Source of the DNA: Globisporangium splendens
Lineage: Eukaryota > Oomycota > Peronosporomycetes > Pythiales > Pythiaceae
NCBI GenBank assembly: GCA_006386115.1
Contig: VFIW01000006.1
Location: forward strand, 1,508,706 to 1,572,705
Direction of reading: 5' to 3'
DNA length: 64,000 nt
The notes beneath the pieces are model-generated. The model saw only the letters and a list, made by a program, of their open reading frames with translations. It was not told where the DNA came from and made no database searches. The translations under genes were made by a program, and so were the position numbers. Below, piece by piece: positions 45,074 to 56,442 of this stretch. Positions within the stretch are counted from its first letter, which is position 1. Each line of letters starts with the position of its first letter.

Positions 45074-47182
45074 CTAGCTCAGGATCTCCCGCTTCGCGAT
45101 CGGGAACGAGCCCAAGTGCTTCACGACGCACACCTCGGACTGGAGCTTCTCGATCGCAGCCTTCACGTCGCTGTCGTCGACGTGGCCGACGATCTCGACA
45201 AAGAAGTCGTAGCCGCCGCTGTCCTGTCGATAAATCGATTCCAGGCAGCTCATGTTGATGCCGTGGTTCTTCCAGACCTCCAGAGCGCTGAGCAGCGAAC
45301 CGACTTCGTGCTTGATGTCCATGGTCAGGAGCGACTTGTCTTGGCCAGTGGACGCCGGGAAGCCCTGTGAAATCACCACGAAGCGGATGAACGATGTGTC
45401 AGTGGAGTGGACGGTGGCACTGCTGCCAGGCGCCACAGGCTTCCATGTGGCAGTCGCCAAGGCGTTGCCGCCATCCAGTTGCTCCAGACCGCGCGTAACT
45501 GCTGCGCCAGATGTGGTCACAGCGATGCTGGTGTCGTCTTGGGACGCGCGTTGTGCCGATTCAGTCACGTTCGCGACCGCCACGACCTGAGCACTTGGCC
45601 AGCACTGTTCGATGTGTGTATGCAGACGTGCGTCCATGTCGCCAGGCAAAAACACCTTCGACACGTCGCCAGTCTTAACTTTGTTCTTGTCCTTGGCGGC
45701 AAACACGAACGACTTGGTGAGCACGATCTCGGCCGACACCTTCAGCGAGTTGCGCAGCAACAGCTCCTGGGTCTCCTTGATCATACCCAGCTTCGAGTCC
45801 TCGATCGGTACGACGCCGTACGCCGTGCGGTTGGCGCTCACGTCATTGAACACCTTGCTGGTCGACTCGGTCTCGACGAAATGCTCCTTCGCGAGCGTCT
45901 CACCGCCAAAGTGGGCTTGCGCAGCGATCCAGCAGAACGAACCTTCGACGCCGGCCACGGAGATCGTCGGGTGCGCCAACCGCTGAAGCAGGTACGCCAC
46001 CTGCACCTCCTTGGTCAATGGCATCACAAAATCGCGGTAAATGTCCGAAATCAACTGCGGGTCCACCTTCCATTCCATGGATGACGATGATGGCGTAGAT
46101 CCTTCGAGATCCTGACCGTACGTGGACGCTTTCAACTTGACACGCTCAAGCACTTTCTGTTAAGCGAGGACGTTCAAATGTATGGCAAAGTGTTCAACGT
46201 TTAGAGCGCAAAGTAAACAAACGATCGAATTCAACACGCACATGCTGTTTCCATACCTCTTCCACGGCCATGTTCGTAAGCGCCTCCATGATACCAGCAG
46301 CGTCGTTCGCGAGAATGAGCTGCGAGTATCTCTCGGTCTCCGCCTGGAATTTGGCTTCGGCGATGAATTTGCCAAAGTGCATACGCTTGCTGAGCGCCTG
46401 CAAGACCGCAATGTCCGCACTCGCAGTCGAACCAAACTATCAGACAAGCACGTAGGCAACATACATTGTTAGAAGATCAATTAGAAAAAGGACGCATTTG
46501 ATTGTGCCAGACGCGTGCCGTACCGACGTGTGGTCGCTCGAAGCTTCGGTCATGCCCGGGAGAATTTTGTCCAAGTAAATGCTCATGATCTGGTCGTTGA
46601 TGTTGATGCGGTTGGGCTTGAGCACCTGCGGGTACTGGAGGCTTGGGAGGATCGGCTCCGGCAGCAAATGTGGGTAGAACGCATTCTCGTCCGGCGACGT
46701 GTATCGGCGCGCCAACGCATGGAGCTTCTCGGTCTCGCTAAACATAAAGTCCTGTATGCACACACGCATCGCATGTGTTCAGTAATCAATACGCCATCAC
46801 GGCGGACATATGTGCTACGAACAGCGCCGAGCGCACTGGCTGCATTCACTTACGAGGAAGCTGCCATCGAACGAGTCGTACTTGCCCTTGAGACCGCCAA
46901 ACGCCACGCTCCCACTACACATTCGGCAACAAGAGCATCGTTAGCACACATGTCTGTAACTACGTATACGCTCCCTTCTGCAAGCAGCACATGCAAACAA
47001 GCGATATCTAAACGGCACCTCTGGTTGCGCTTGATGTACACTTCGGCGTTGCGCGGGAACTGCGCGCGCTCGATGAGCGCAAAGATGATGGTCTCTTCCT
47101 GGCGGATGAGCACGTTGCGGAAGTCGTCCAGCTTCACGGGCTTGCGCGGGTCGGCGAACACGAGGTCGTGCGAGCTCTGCAT
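45074..47182 (-). CDS. Chorismate mutase fused to a prephenate dehydratase-like/ACT region (5 exons)
   Basis: Chorismate mutase makes prephenate, and prephenate dehydratase then gives phenylpyruvate for Phe synthesis. Exons 47182-47019, 46914-46854, 46751-46524, 46436-46257 and 46156-45074 encode 571 residues. Residues 1-271 are a eukaryotic (yeast/plant) type mutase: ETEKLHALARRYTSPDE, LLPEPILPSLQYPQVL, SKRMHFGKFIAEAKFQ and MPLTKEVQVAYLLQRL, with the Arg, Lys, Asn and Thr/Glu active-site positions kept. From about 275 a dehydratase-like domain begins (GVEGSFCWIAAQAHFGG, GVVPIEDS near 328). An ACT domain follows (LLSALEVWKNHGINMSCLES, GYDFFVEIVGH). Key dehydratase residues are altered: PIEN is PIED and the TRF motif is IRF. 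The fusion point lies inside one exon, so the junction is direct. Confidence 0.88.
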
Positions 47183-47638
47183 GACGATGGATGCTTACGG
47201 TGTATTGTTACTGAGGACTGAGAACAGGGATGCAGCGGACACGCAGCTACTGCCGAAATGCGCGTGTGCATGATACTTTTAGCATGGGATAGGAGGATGG
47301 TCGCAATGCGCAAACGATGGGCAAACGGACAACTTTTTAGCCAATAGGAGCGCGTCACATCGTTTCTTCAGAAAAATCTTGTCGTATGAAACAATAAGCG
47401 CGGCATGTGATTGGCTGATAGTCAGAAAAATGCTTATTGTAGCTCAGGAGCTAGTAAAAGTAATAATGATTCAGGGGCACTATAGTTTTATATTGTGCCC
47501 CGGGAGGCATTACAAGTATTTGCACCCCCGTGCAAAAATATCAACACAAACCATGCCACATGAAGAAATCGTCACTGTTTTCCAAGCGTTAATGGCTCCA
47601 TTTGATGTGTTTAGAACGGAAGGAACGCGCATGGGGAC
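47183..47638. other. Spacer between two minus-strand genes
   Basis: Promoter of the chorismate mutase fusion gene and 3' flank of the SRP-M-like gene. No gene or clear repeat was recognised. Confidence 0.35.
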
Positions 47639-48787
47639 TTAGTATCGGCGCTGCTTGACTCTGAACTTCTTGGCGGGGAAACCCGTGGGATCCTGACGCA
47701 CCAGCTCGGTTGTCTCTTCCATCGAGTCCGGGATCGAGAGACCGCGCTCGACACGCTTCACGAGCCAGAGGCGCAGCGCACTGAGCTGCTCGTACTGGCG
47801 AAGCATCGTATTGATCTCTTCTGGCGTCTACAGAACCAAAATTAGTAGAATAGAAACACATATCAGGATTTCATGAAGCACACAACAGTCAACATGTCAG
47901 TTGAAAAACGCACGTGGCCGCTCTTTTCCGCGATCTGTCGCTTCACTTTGCCGTTGATCAAGTGAGGGTTCTCACGGTATTGTTGCTAAAGGAACACAAC
48001 CAAATGGTAAGAAGCTGGTTTATGGTTGAACTGGAAAAGCACATGCCAATCATCCCACCTCGGTGCTTTCGACGATCTTCATGAACGACTTCAATTGTTG
48101 CACAGCAGTCTAAACATGAAAAAGCAAGCAGCAAAAAGCAGAATTTAGTACCCAGGTGTCTCACTCTGCTGGACGCTGTAGATCCATGGATCACTCTTGA
48201 AAGCTAGAACAGGTTTTCTTGCTGCTAACCATGGACGACACACCAGGAATCATCGACTTCCATCCGCTTAGACCACTCGCATCAGCGTTTTTCTACACGA
48301 AAACAGCATCAGCAACAGATCACCAAATGAGACTCTCGCTTCCAGTAACATCTCCACAAATGTCTGCACAGCGATACCTTCAACTGGACGTAGAAAGCGT
48401 CCAAATCGAACGACTTGCTGTACGCCAAGTCGTGCATTTGCTGTCGGTAGGCTTCCTCTGTACAGAGCGAATGCAGTCACAACACACACATATCACCAGT
48501 CATTCACCCTCTTCTCTCCAGTGTGCGACGCCATGCTATCAAAATCCCAATCGAACGGATAAACAAAGCCAACCTTGCTTGACTTGGTTGCGCTCCTCCA
48601 TCTTGGAGGTCACGGTGTTCTTGAGGCTGTCGAAGACGCCCATGCTGCGCGTCTGCTGCTGGTGGAGCAGCACGGGTGAGTTACCCTGCAAGCTCGCCAC
48701 CAGCGGCGCGGCTTGGTGACGCCATTGCTGCGCGGCTGAGCGCTTCGCGGCGTTGCGCACCGCACCCACGACACTCGCCATCGCCAT
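47639..48787 (-). CDS. Small mitochondrial protein resembling the SRP54/Ffh M domain (5 exons)
   Basis: Five exons from ATG 48787 to TAA 47639 give about 201 residues. The first 50 residues are rich in Arg, Ala, Ser and Gln and end near RSMGVFDSLK, a good mitochondrial presequence with a likely cleavage region. The body reads KSFDLDAFYVQLKTAVQQLK and then ENPHLINGKVKRQIAEKSGH and TPEEINTMLRQYEQLSAL. This pattern follows the bacterial Ffh M domain: F-x-L-x-x-F-x-x-Q-L, then ANP-x-II-x-G, R-I-A-x-G-S-G, and EVN-x-LL-x-QFEQM. There is no NG GTPase domain, the Met-rich finger loop is shortened, and the RNA-contacting Arg cluster is reduced to KVKRQ. Homology is inferred from motif order by eye. 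Confidence 0.72.
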
Positions 48788-49524
48788 TGCTTCGTCCTGC
48801 TTTTTGTGCGTGTCTGCCAGCCCGTCACCTGCAAATCGCACTTAAACAAGTTGATGCATACCTCTCATTATGTATTTACCGGTATACATCAATATGTGGA
48901 TTTATGAAGGTACCTTTGGAGATGCATGCAAATCAAAAGAGAGGCCACTAATCAGAGCGTCTCCTCAATTCATCTAGTCCGCCAACATGCCAATATGAGC
49001 AGCTACTTCCACACACGTCACACATTCACACATGGCAGCAATGCCATGCAAGTGTCTTGTTCCTGTTGCTGTACCACTGCGTTCGCTATGGCCTCATTCG
49101 CGGTGGCGAACACGACACTCTCGACATACAAAACGCACATTAGAAAATTAAAACGCTGCCTACCTGCCACTGTATCCTGCGATCTACAAATTGAAAAGCT
49201 TTTACACACACACACTTCTTCATCACCTATTGCCGTCATCAGTCTTCTCTCTCGTTGCCTTCGTTCCCAAATTCCAAGAAGCAAAGAGAGGGAAACCGCC
49301 TTGATGTCCATGCTCTTGCTGATGTCCCCCAAAGCCGTTTGCTCAACGTCAACACACACAACACACAACTCTTTTTTTCATCTCTCTGGTTGCCCATGTT
49401 TTTCGTTAAGCTAACAACCTCTCACACGGGGGATAAAAGCATTGTCCACTCAGCGATTCTCTCTTTCTCTACTTCTCGGTGAAGGAAGGAAGGTGCTGCT
49501 GCCAACCACACACAAGCTTTGGGC
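48788..49524. other. Spacer with one TACCGGTA element
   Basis: Promoter of the SRP-M-like gene plus 3' flank of the poly(A)-binding protein gene. The palindrome TACCGGTA at 48877-48884 matches the elements near 2.1 kb and 56.5 kb. Otherwise I see nothing of note. Confidence 0.4.
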
Positions 49525-51417
49525 TTAGCTCTGGTGCGCTTCCAAGACCTGGATGGCTTCTTGGATCTTCGCTTCAAGCGCTTCTGGGCTCTCCAACAAG
49601 TGCAACAACTCGCCGTTGTCCATTTCCAAGAGCATACCCGTGATCTTGCCGGCCAACTCAGGCTGCTGACGGTGGATGAGTGGGTACAAGCGCTCACCGA
49701 TCATGTTCTTCTGAACATCTGGCGACGCCGCCGCCAAAGCCGCCGAGGTCAATGGCTCTGGTCCACCGACCTGGACTGGAGCCGCTGGTGGCGCACCTGG
49801 AGCTGGGGCACCCTCACGTGGAGGCTGGTTGCGCACGTTGGCCGTGTACTTGAAGTTGCGGCGGTTCACGGCACCTGGGCCTTGTGGTCCGGCTGGACCT
49901 GGACCCTGGCGACCACGGCGCTGCTGGCCACGCTGTTGCTGCATTGGCATCCCGTACGCTGGCATGTGGTAACCACCTGGACCTGGCGCTGGCGCACCTG
50001 GCGCACGGGCACCGTATGGGATCGGACCGCGTGGGTGCACACCGCGTGGCAGCATTTGCTGTGGGTACACAAAGCCCTGACGAGCCTGTGGTGGCATTTG
50101 GTTTGGCTGCGTGTAGAACATTGGCGCGGCACCGTACATTGGTGGCTGACCCATTGGGAGACCACGACCGACGACGAGACCCGCACGCTGGTGCGCGTGC
50201 TGGGCTTCCAATTGCGCGCGACGCACTTCCTTGCGCTGCGCCAAAGCCACGTACACTGGCTTGCCCGAGATAAGCTTACCGTTCATCTCCGCGACGGCCT
50301 TGTTAGCTTCTTCTGGGGTCGAGAAACACACGAAACCGAAGCCACGCGAGTTGCCGTTCTGGTCACGCATGACACGCGACGAGGTGATCGTACCGGCGCT
50401 GGCAAACGCTTCACGGAGCTCGTCGTCGTTGAGCTGGTCGTCCAAGTTCTTCACGTACAAGTTGACGCCCTGGTACTTGTTGATGCGCTCCATCTTCAGT
50501 TGCTCGAACTTGTTGCGCAACTCACGTTCGCGTTCCGAGCGCTTCTGCGCCTTGCCGACGTACAATTCGAGGTCCGAACCGTCCGCGGTCTGGTACACCT
50601 TGCCGTTCAAGGCCTCAACAGCCTTGTGGGCACCCTCGCTCTCCTCGAAGTTCACGAAACCGAAGCCACGGTTGAGCTCGGCGTCGGCGTCACGCATGAT
50701 GACGGCGCTGAGCACAGAGCCGAAAGGCTTGAACTCCTTGAGCAAGTCCTCATCGCTCCACTGCGATGGAATGTTCTTGACGTAGCAGTTCGTCCAGTCG
50801 TCAATGTCCGGACGGTCCTGACGCTTCTGGAAGTGACCGACGAACACTTCAGTGCCCGCGATGAGCATGCCGTTGATCTTGGCAATGGCCTCCTGGGCCG
50901 CCTCCGCGGTCTCGTAGTGCACGTAGCCATAGCCCTTCGACGCGCCCGTGGTGTTGTCGATGGCCACCTTGCACGACAAAATGTTGCCAAAGAGCGAGAA
51001 CGTGTCGTACAACGCCTTGTTGTCGATCGACGTGTCCAAGTTCTTGACAAAGATGTTGCCGACGCCCGACTTGCGCAGTGATGGGTCGCGCTGCGACCAC
51101 ATGATGCGGCACGGAACCCCCTTGATGCTGGTAAAGTTCATCGTGTCCAACGCGCGTTCGGCGTCCGCGACGTTGTGGAAGTTCACGTACGCGTAGCCGA
51201 GCGAGCGACGCGTGACAGCGTCACGGCAGACACGGATCGACGCCACCGGACCGACGGCGTTGAAGATCTCGAACAGCAACGCCTCCGTCACATCCGGGTG
51301 GATGTCACCAACGTAGAGCGACGCCGTGTGGAACGGCTGGGCCGCCGCAGCACCCGTAGTCGAGGACGCGGCCGTGGTCGCTGGGCTGTTGGTTGGGGAA
51401 GTCGACGAGTTAGCCAT
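49525..51417 (-). CDS. PABPC: Cytoplasmic poly(A)-binding protein
   Basis: Binds mRNA poly(A) tails and eIF4G, promoting translation and mRNA stability. One exon from ATG 51417, 630 residues, the normal length. Four RRMs are visible by their RNP motifs: SLYVGDI and LGYAYVNF; NIFVKNL and KGYGYVHY; CYVKNIP and RGFGFVNF; NLYVKNL and RGFGFVCF. A Gly/Pro/Gln-rich linker follows (about 410-540). The C-terminal MLLE domain reads IGERLYPLIHRQQPELAGKI and GMLLEMDNGELLHLLE, which recruits PAM2 proteins. Very strong codon bias fits high expression. The frame is open upstream of the ATG but without coding character, and a 5' UTR intron is possible. Confidence 0.97.
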   Translation of the reverse strand: MANSSTSPTNSPATTAASSTTGAAAAQPFHTASLYVGDIHPDVTEALLFEIFNAVGPVASIRVCRDAVTRRSLGYAYVNFHNVADAERALDTMNFTSIKGVPCRIMWSQRDPSLRKSGVGNIFVKNLDTSIDNKALYDTFSLFGNILSCKVAIDNTTGASKGYGYVHYETAEAAQEAIAKINGMLIAGTEVFVGHFQKRQDRPDIDDWTNCYVKNIPSQWSDEDLLKEFKPFGSVLSAVIMRDADAELNRGFGFVNFEESEGAHKAVEALNGKVYQTADGSDLELYVGKAQKRSERERELRNKFEQLKMERINKYQGVNLYVKNLDDQLNDDELREAFASAGTITSSRVMRDQNGNSRGFGFVCFSTPEEANKAVAEMNGKLISGKPVYVALAQRKEVRRAQLEAQHAHQRAGLVVGRGLPMGQPPMYGAAPMFYTQPNQMPPQARQGFVYPQQMLPRGVHPRGPIPYGARAPGAPAPGPGGYHMPAYGMPMQQQRGQQRRGRQGPGPAGPQGPGAVNRRNFKYTANVRNQPPREGAPAPGAPPAAPVQVGGPEPLTSAALAAASPDVQKNMIGERLYPLIHRQQPELAGKITGMLLEMDNGELLHLLESPEALEAKIQEAIQVLEAHQS

Positions 51418-52662
51418 GCCTGCTGCTGCACCCACAATTGCAAAAAACACATCAACAACGCCATGTCAGCTCCTTCTTTTTGGCGTCTCCCTCTATGTGC
51501 ACAAACGCGCATGCACGCATGCCACGCACATCCACAGACGCATCGCGCATGCAGGGGACCATGAATGCGGGCACGCGCACACACACACACACACACGCAG
51601 CCAGAGAACGCACGGAATCAGTACCTTTTTACTTTTTTTTTTTCTTTTTTTTAGAAGAGAGAAAAAAAGAGAGAATGGCTCGCGCAGGAAGGCTGGCCGT
51701 CGCTTGCGGTGAATGGAGCGGAGCTGCTGCTGCACGAAGCGTCCGCTCGTCCGCTCCCCCCTTTTCAAACAGCAGCGGACGCGACATAAACAGGGAGGAG
51801 GGGCGAGCGGACGGGCGGACGACAAACCGACACACACACAGCTTTCCTGACGGTTTTACTTAAAAAGTTAGGGAGTCCTTCTTCGCAGTGTAACCCTACC
51901 TACCGCATGCGTACACAACAGAGTGTTTGTTTGCAGTGGTGGTGGGTGCGGCCAGCGGACCAAAGTTGCTGCTTTCATCTGCGTGTTGTTGCTGCTGTCG
52001 TTGAGCTGGAGAACAGTAAATAGGGGAGAAAGATTCATCAACGTCTCATATCAACGCACGCACCACGCGACGCATCTGCGCACGACACAACCAGCATGGG
52101 CAGTTGGGTGTGCGCAAAGTGTCTAAACACGAGGGTAGGGGAGGCGGACGGGCTTTGTCGGTTGCCTTCCTGCGTCCACCTGCTGTCCAGTTGGGGTGAG
52201 TTGGCGTAGAGACCAGAGCGGATGGGAGGGGACAACGGCGGAGGGAACATTACTGCCCAAACCCACCACCACCAGTCAAATCGCATCTTCTCGCCACAGC
52301 CAACCAAATGCGAGATGCGCCAAAAACCAAGTTTCATTCGCTGAAATTCATCATTTTTGAAAACGAAGCTATATGATTCGTGGAAAAGATGGTGCGCTAT
52401 TGACAGTGTTGACTTCTGTGCAACACGTCCTGTTTTCGTGTCACTCGCGACAAGGTGAACCTCTTTTTGGTACAAACGGAACCGTTGAAGAGTGATGATC
52501 TTGAAGAGACGCATGCTCAAATGGCAACCGCTCTCGCTGCGCGGTTTCAGTCCTCCAGCAGGTCGGCGGTTGCCATTGCCGTCGCGCTGCCCAACAGCAG
52601 CAATCAGAGCGCACTGCACTTGTGCGCAGCCAGATTCTCGCTGAGTCGCTTGCGTGTGCATC
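51418..52662. other. Long divergent promoter region with simple repeats
   Basis: 1.2 kb between the starts of the poly(A)-binding protein and BART-domain genes. It contains an AC dinucleotide run at about 51574-51596 and a T-rich tract at 51624-51652. A minus-strand open frame overlaps the right half, but it runs antisense across BART exons and has no domain character. Confidence 0.45.
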
Positions 52663-53302
52663 ATGCCGCCGAACATCATTGAGCGAGCAGCGGAACACTG
52701 TGTCACGTCCAAGTTTGAGCGCATCTTTGACAACTTTGCCAGGTGCGCTGCAGTAATTCCCACTGGTCGCGTGGAAATTCCACACACACAAGCATAATTG
52801 TGTATTACCATAATACTGACTGGGGGTGATGGTGTTGACAGAGAGAATGCCGAGGTGTTTATGGACGCTGTCGAGGCGAAAGGAGGCGACGTAGAGCACA
52901 AGCACGAGTGAGCGCTAGACGCCATCGCGCTCTCTCCTGCTGTGCCGCATTGCACTCACTTTTCTCTCTGTGCTGCTCCAGATACAAGGAGCTTCACGAC
53001 CGCTACTTGCGACTCTTCGAAGAAGAGCTCTCAGGTATGTGAGCTTTCAATTGCTAGGCATGCGTCTTGAACTAATAATTGTATGCGTTTGTGCCATAGA
53101 CTTTATCGAGCCGGAAGGTGCTACGACCGAAGGGTTCTTTCGAGAGTGCCGCGACATCATGGAGGGCAACTACACGGCGCTGTTCTCGGACAAGCACCAG
53201 TACAAGTGGTTCGTCGAGCACCTCGTCGCGAGCATGGACTACAACCAGTTCTACGCGCTGATGGCCAACGAGGCGCGTCGACTCAGCCGCAGTCGGAAGT
53301 AG
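52663..53302 (+). CDS. BART-domain protein, ARL2BP/CFAP36-like (4 exons)
   Basis: BART domains bind ARL2/ARL3-type small GTPases, often linked to cilia or mitochondria. Exons 52663-52742, 52842-52907, 52982-53034 and 53100-53302 encode 133 residues, essentially one domain. Visible signature: FERIFDNFARENAEVFMDAV, then EHKHEYKELHDRYLRLFEEE, DFIEPEGATTEGFFRECRDI, and the final helix MDYNQFYALMANEA. All four splices are in phase. Which BART subfamily it belongs to is not decided by this sequence. Oomycetes make flagellated zoospores, so a ciliary role is plausible but inferred. Confidence 0.8.
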
Positions 53303-53507
53303 ACAATAACAGAAATTGCTTCACAATGCACTGGAGAAAGAGAAGCAAAGTGTGCACCTCAATGCATTTCCAACAGCAACTTGGTCGTCGTCTGCTTCCT
53401 GATCTGTGATTGGCTAATTTTATATAATATCAGCAATGATTGGCTAATAATTGGGAAAACCTGATCTTGCCTTGAAAGCTTTTTGGTTGCCACAATACAG
53501 GAGGAAA

Positions 53508-55274
53508 ATGACGACGACACTGTACGTGTGGGGGTCTGGTGCGTACGTGGCACAAGCGCTCCGCTGCTGCGATTAGGACTATAGGGCTGACTGTGCTGTG
53601 CACGTCTGTGTGTAGGTGGCGCGGGTCAGTTGGGTCTTGGTGACACAGAAGACTATGCGCTGCCGCAGCGCTATGACGACAGCAGCAACGCCACAAATGC
53701 GCAGGTGCGGTCGCGGCTACTTGTCATTGTTCATGGGCAACGCTAACCGCTTCGATTATGTAGATCGGGGCTGAGACTGTGAGATCAGGTGGCTGTCACA
53801 GTGCAGGTGTGTGTGTGTGTGTGCCCTTACAGCACTCTCTATTGTTGATATCCTCTCATTCATTTGGTTTCGGACTCATGGTTTGTTTTCTGCAGGTAAA
53901 AATGCCGATTCTGACACGTTGTTCGTATGGGGAGATAACGAAAAGGGTCAGCTCGGTGTGGACCCAAGCAGCAGTGGAAAGCGTGAGGTAACGCGGCCAG
54001 TGGACAACCCGATCGTGGTCCTGGGGCTTTCGAGCGCAGCAGTAAGTGCTTTTGTTTCCATTGGAACTTGGAGTGAACCTCAGGTAAATGATCGTATCTG
54101 TTGCTTCTATAGCGAGTGAGGCGTGTGGCGTGTGGTTGGTCGCATACCGTTGCAATCTATCGCGATCTCGGCGCCAAGTCCGAGGAATCACAACAAGAGG
54201 ACGTCATTGTCACTTGGGGAGCTCACGAGCATCACCAACTGGGTCGTGCCGTTGAATCACGTCAACAAGCTTTTACACCTACACCAATTGAATTCCCTGT
54301 CGTCCACGGAAAGCTACGTGTCCACAGCATTGCGTGTGGCTGGAAGCATTCGCTACTGGCCACCGAGGTGGGTGAGGTGTACGCATGGGGCAGTGGCCGC
54401 AATGGGGAACTGGGACTCGGCGATGCGCTTCTCACCGCGCAGCATCCAACTCTTGTGAACGCATTCCGCAATGAGGATGCCGAGAAGGGAGCGACCAAAA
54501 TCAAACGCGTGCTCTGTGGCTGGCAGCACTCGGTGTTTCATGCTTCAAATGGCGAGGTGTTCGCCTGTGGGAGCAATCGCCACGGACAACTCGGTCGCAT
54601 GTCAGCGATAGCAAGCAAGAAGGCGCATGGCGTCCCGCTCCCCGTGTTGGACACCACTACCGGTGATGGCACAGCGACCCTGGTGGCAAAGCAGATTGAG
54701 GTCGGATGGCATTTCGTGCTTTGTATCGTTGAAGCTCGACCCAGACCACTCTGTGGCGTGGCCACCGGATCCGAACAGCTCGTGGCGTGGGGGAAAGGAA
54801 GCCATGGTCAACTAGGTATTTGGCATCGAGCCATTGACATTCGGTAAGCCCTGGTCGCGTGTGTCCCCTTCTCACAGATAATTCTTGTCGATGTTTGACC
54901 ATGACGCAGGACTTGGCGACTGGCGCCAGTCGGTAGCAGTTCCTACACACGTTCCGTTCACGAGTGAGACTGGGATCCGTGAGATCGCGTGTGGAAGTGA
55001 GCACACGCTGGTCCTCACCAAAGATGGCAAAGTGTTTAGCTGCGGATGGGGCGAGCACGGCAACCTTGGTATGGATAGATGCATGCAATACCATGTTTGT
55101 TTCGAACTGGTGCTGATGCTGTTTGTTTGCTCAACGGTAGGTCACGGGGATAAAGAAAACCGAGCGGCACTTGAACAAATCCAGTTCTTTCAAGATCGAA
55201 ACCTGCGCATCATGTCAGTCGCAGCAGGTGGCGCCGTCTCAATTGCTCGAAAGATGCCGCCTTTGATGATTTAA
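53508..55274 (+). CDS. RCC1-repeat (beta-propeller) protein, multi-exon
   Basis: RCC1 repeats form a seven-bladed propeller used in GTPase exchange or protein binding. The first exon is tiny (MTTTLYVWGSG). Later exons carry repeats such as GAGQLGLGDTED, TLFVWGDNEKGQLGVD, RRVACGWSHTVAI, VYAWGSGRNGELGLGD, VFACGSNRHGQLGRM, LVAWGKGSHGQLG, IREIACGSEHTLVLTKDGKV and SCGWGEHGNLG. The end is SVAAGGAVSIARKMPP before TAA 55274. About eight exons are needed; those between 53.6 and 54.1 kb are approximate. No extra catalytic domain is present, so the specific function is unknown. Confidence 0.85.
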
Positions 55275-55468
55275 TGCACAATGCACAATGCAGAGGGTCC
55301 TCCTAGAGAATGCAATGGACAAACACTTTTTGTGTTTGCAATGCATGCTCGCAAGCTTCCAGCTTTTTTCTGTATATGTGTATATATTATCTATGGTTCG
55401 TCGACGGCAATCGCCAAGCATGCAGACGAGTCTGCTCTAAATGCTTTGCATATTGATTTCTCTGTGTC

Positions 55469-56400
55469 TTACAGTCGCTTGATCATTCGCTTGACCTGCT
55501 CCTTCTGCTGGTCGAGCAGCCGAATCTCGAACTCGATGTCGTCGACGGCACGGACGTTCTTTCCTGCTTGGAGTTCCTGCTTCAGTGCGTTCTGCTTGGT
55601 ACGAAGTTGCTGCAGTTGGCCATGCAGGTCGGCTTTGGATCGAGGTCGCGACGAATTGGCAGCAGGGGACGCACCGAAGAACGGTGTCGTCGTTGGCGCG
55701 GTGCCGGCGCCGAAAACCGACACAGGACGAGTTGCCGACGGTACGAACTCTGCATCATTCGAGCTGCTAACAGCAGGAGCAGGTTTCACTTCTGGAGCGG
55801 TGGTCTGAGACTTCTTCTGCTGCTGTTGCTGGGGATCCGCCATGACAACAAATTCATTCGTCTCGACGACACCGAGCTTCTCATCGACTTTCTTCTGCAG
55901 TTTCTCCACCAAATACGACTCTACAACAACAATAATAACGCGTCAGCATTTGGACCATCATACGCATGCACATCCATTTTCATACTATTATGAACCATTC
56001 ACGCACCATCTTTGCCGGCAAAGTACGTGTACGCGCCGTTCGCGAGCACGACGCCGAAGATGATCCAGTAGATGCGCATGGGCAGCGACACGGTCTGATT
56101 GCGGCGGTCGCCCCAATCCGAGCCTATGATGCGCGCGATCGTCGAATCCACTTCGATGACTTTGCCAGGCGCGTTCATTCCGCCCTTGCGGATGCGCGTG
56201 ATGCCTGGTGTCGTCGATTCGAGTGCCTCAACGCTGCCTTCCGGTGCCGGCACCGATGGCGACGGGCGTGAAGCAGTACGCGCTGCTGCTCGTGCTCCTG
56301 GCGTAGACGCTGGCGTTGGTCCTATACCCGCACTCGAGCTCATGCCACGTCGAGACGTATGCCACCGAGCAGCACGCAGCACCATGCGCTCCATCTTCAT
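55469..56400 (-). CDS. Predicted mitochondrial membrane protein, unknown family (2 exons)
   Basis: Exons 56400-56007 and 55920-55469 encode 281 residues. The N-terminus (MKMERMVLRAARWHTSRRGM) is a textbook matrix-targeting presequence: Arg-rich and amphipathic, without acidic residues after the first few. One transmembrane helix follows at about 110-128 (RIYWIIFGVVLANGAYTYF). Then comes a short helix (LVEKLQKKVDEKLG), a Gln/Pro/Ala-rich linker with FGAGTAPTTTPFFG, and a C-terminal coiled coil (about 230-281: LHGQLQQLRTKQNALKQEL onward) ending KRMIKRL. I recognise no family. The upstream promoter carries TACCGGTA-type elements. Confidence 0.75.
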
Positions 56401-56442
56401 CGTCGTTGTGGTTCTGCGTGTGATGCACCAAAAACAAAAGAG

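Noticed and set aside
49519..51081. 520-residue plus-strand open frame.
   Set aside because: It is the antisense shadow of the poly(A)-binding protein gene, Trp/His/Val-rich, caused by strong codon bias.
51574..51652. AC dinucleotide and T-rich tracts as a possible functional element.
   Set aside because: Ordinary microsatellite and pyrimidine tract in a promoter; nothing indicates a specific role.
52038..52955. 305-residue open frame on the minus strand.
   Set aside because: It runs antisense over the first exons of the BART-domain gene, has Ser/Cys-rich random composition and no domain, and the sense exons splice cleanly.
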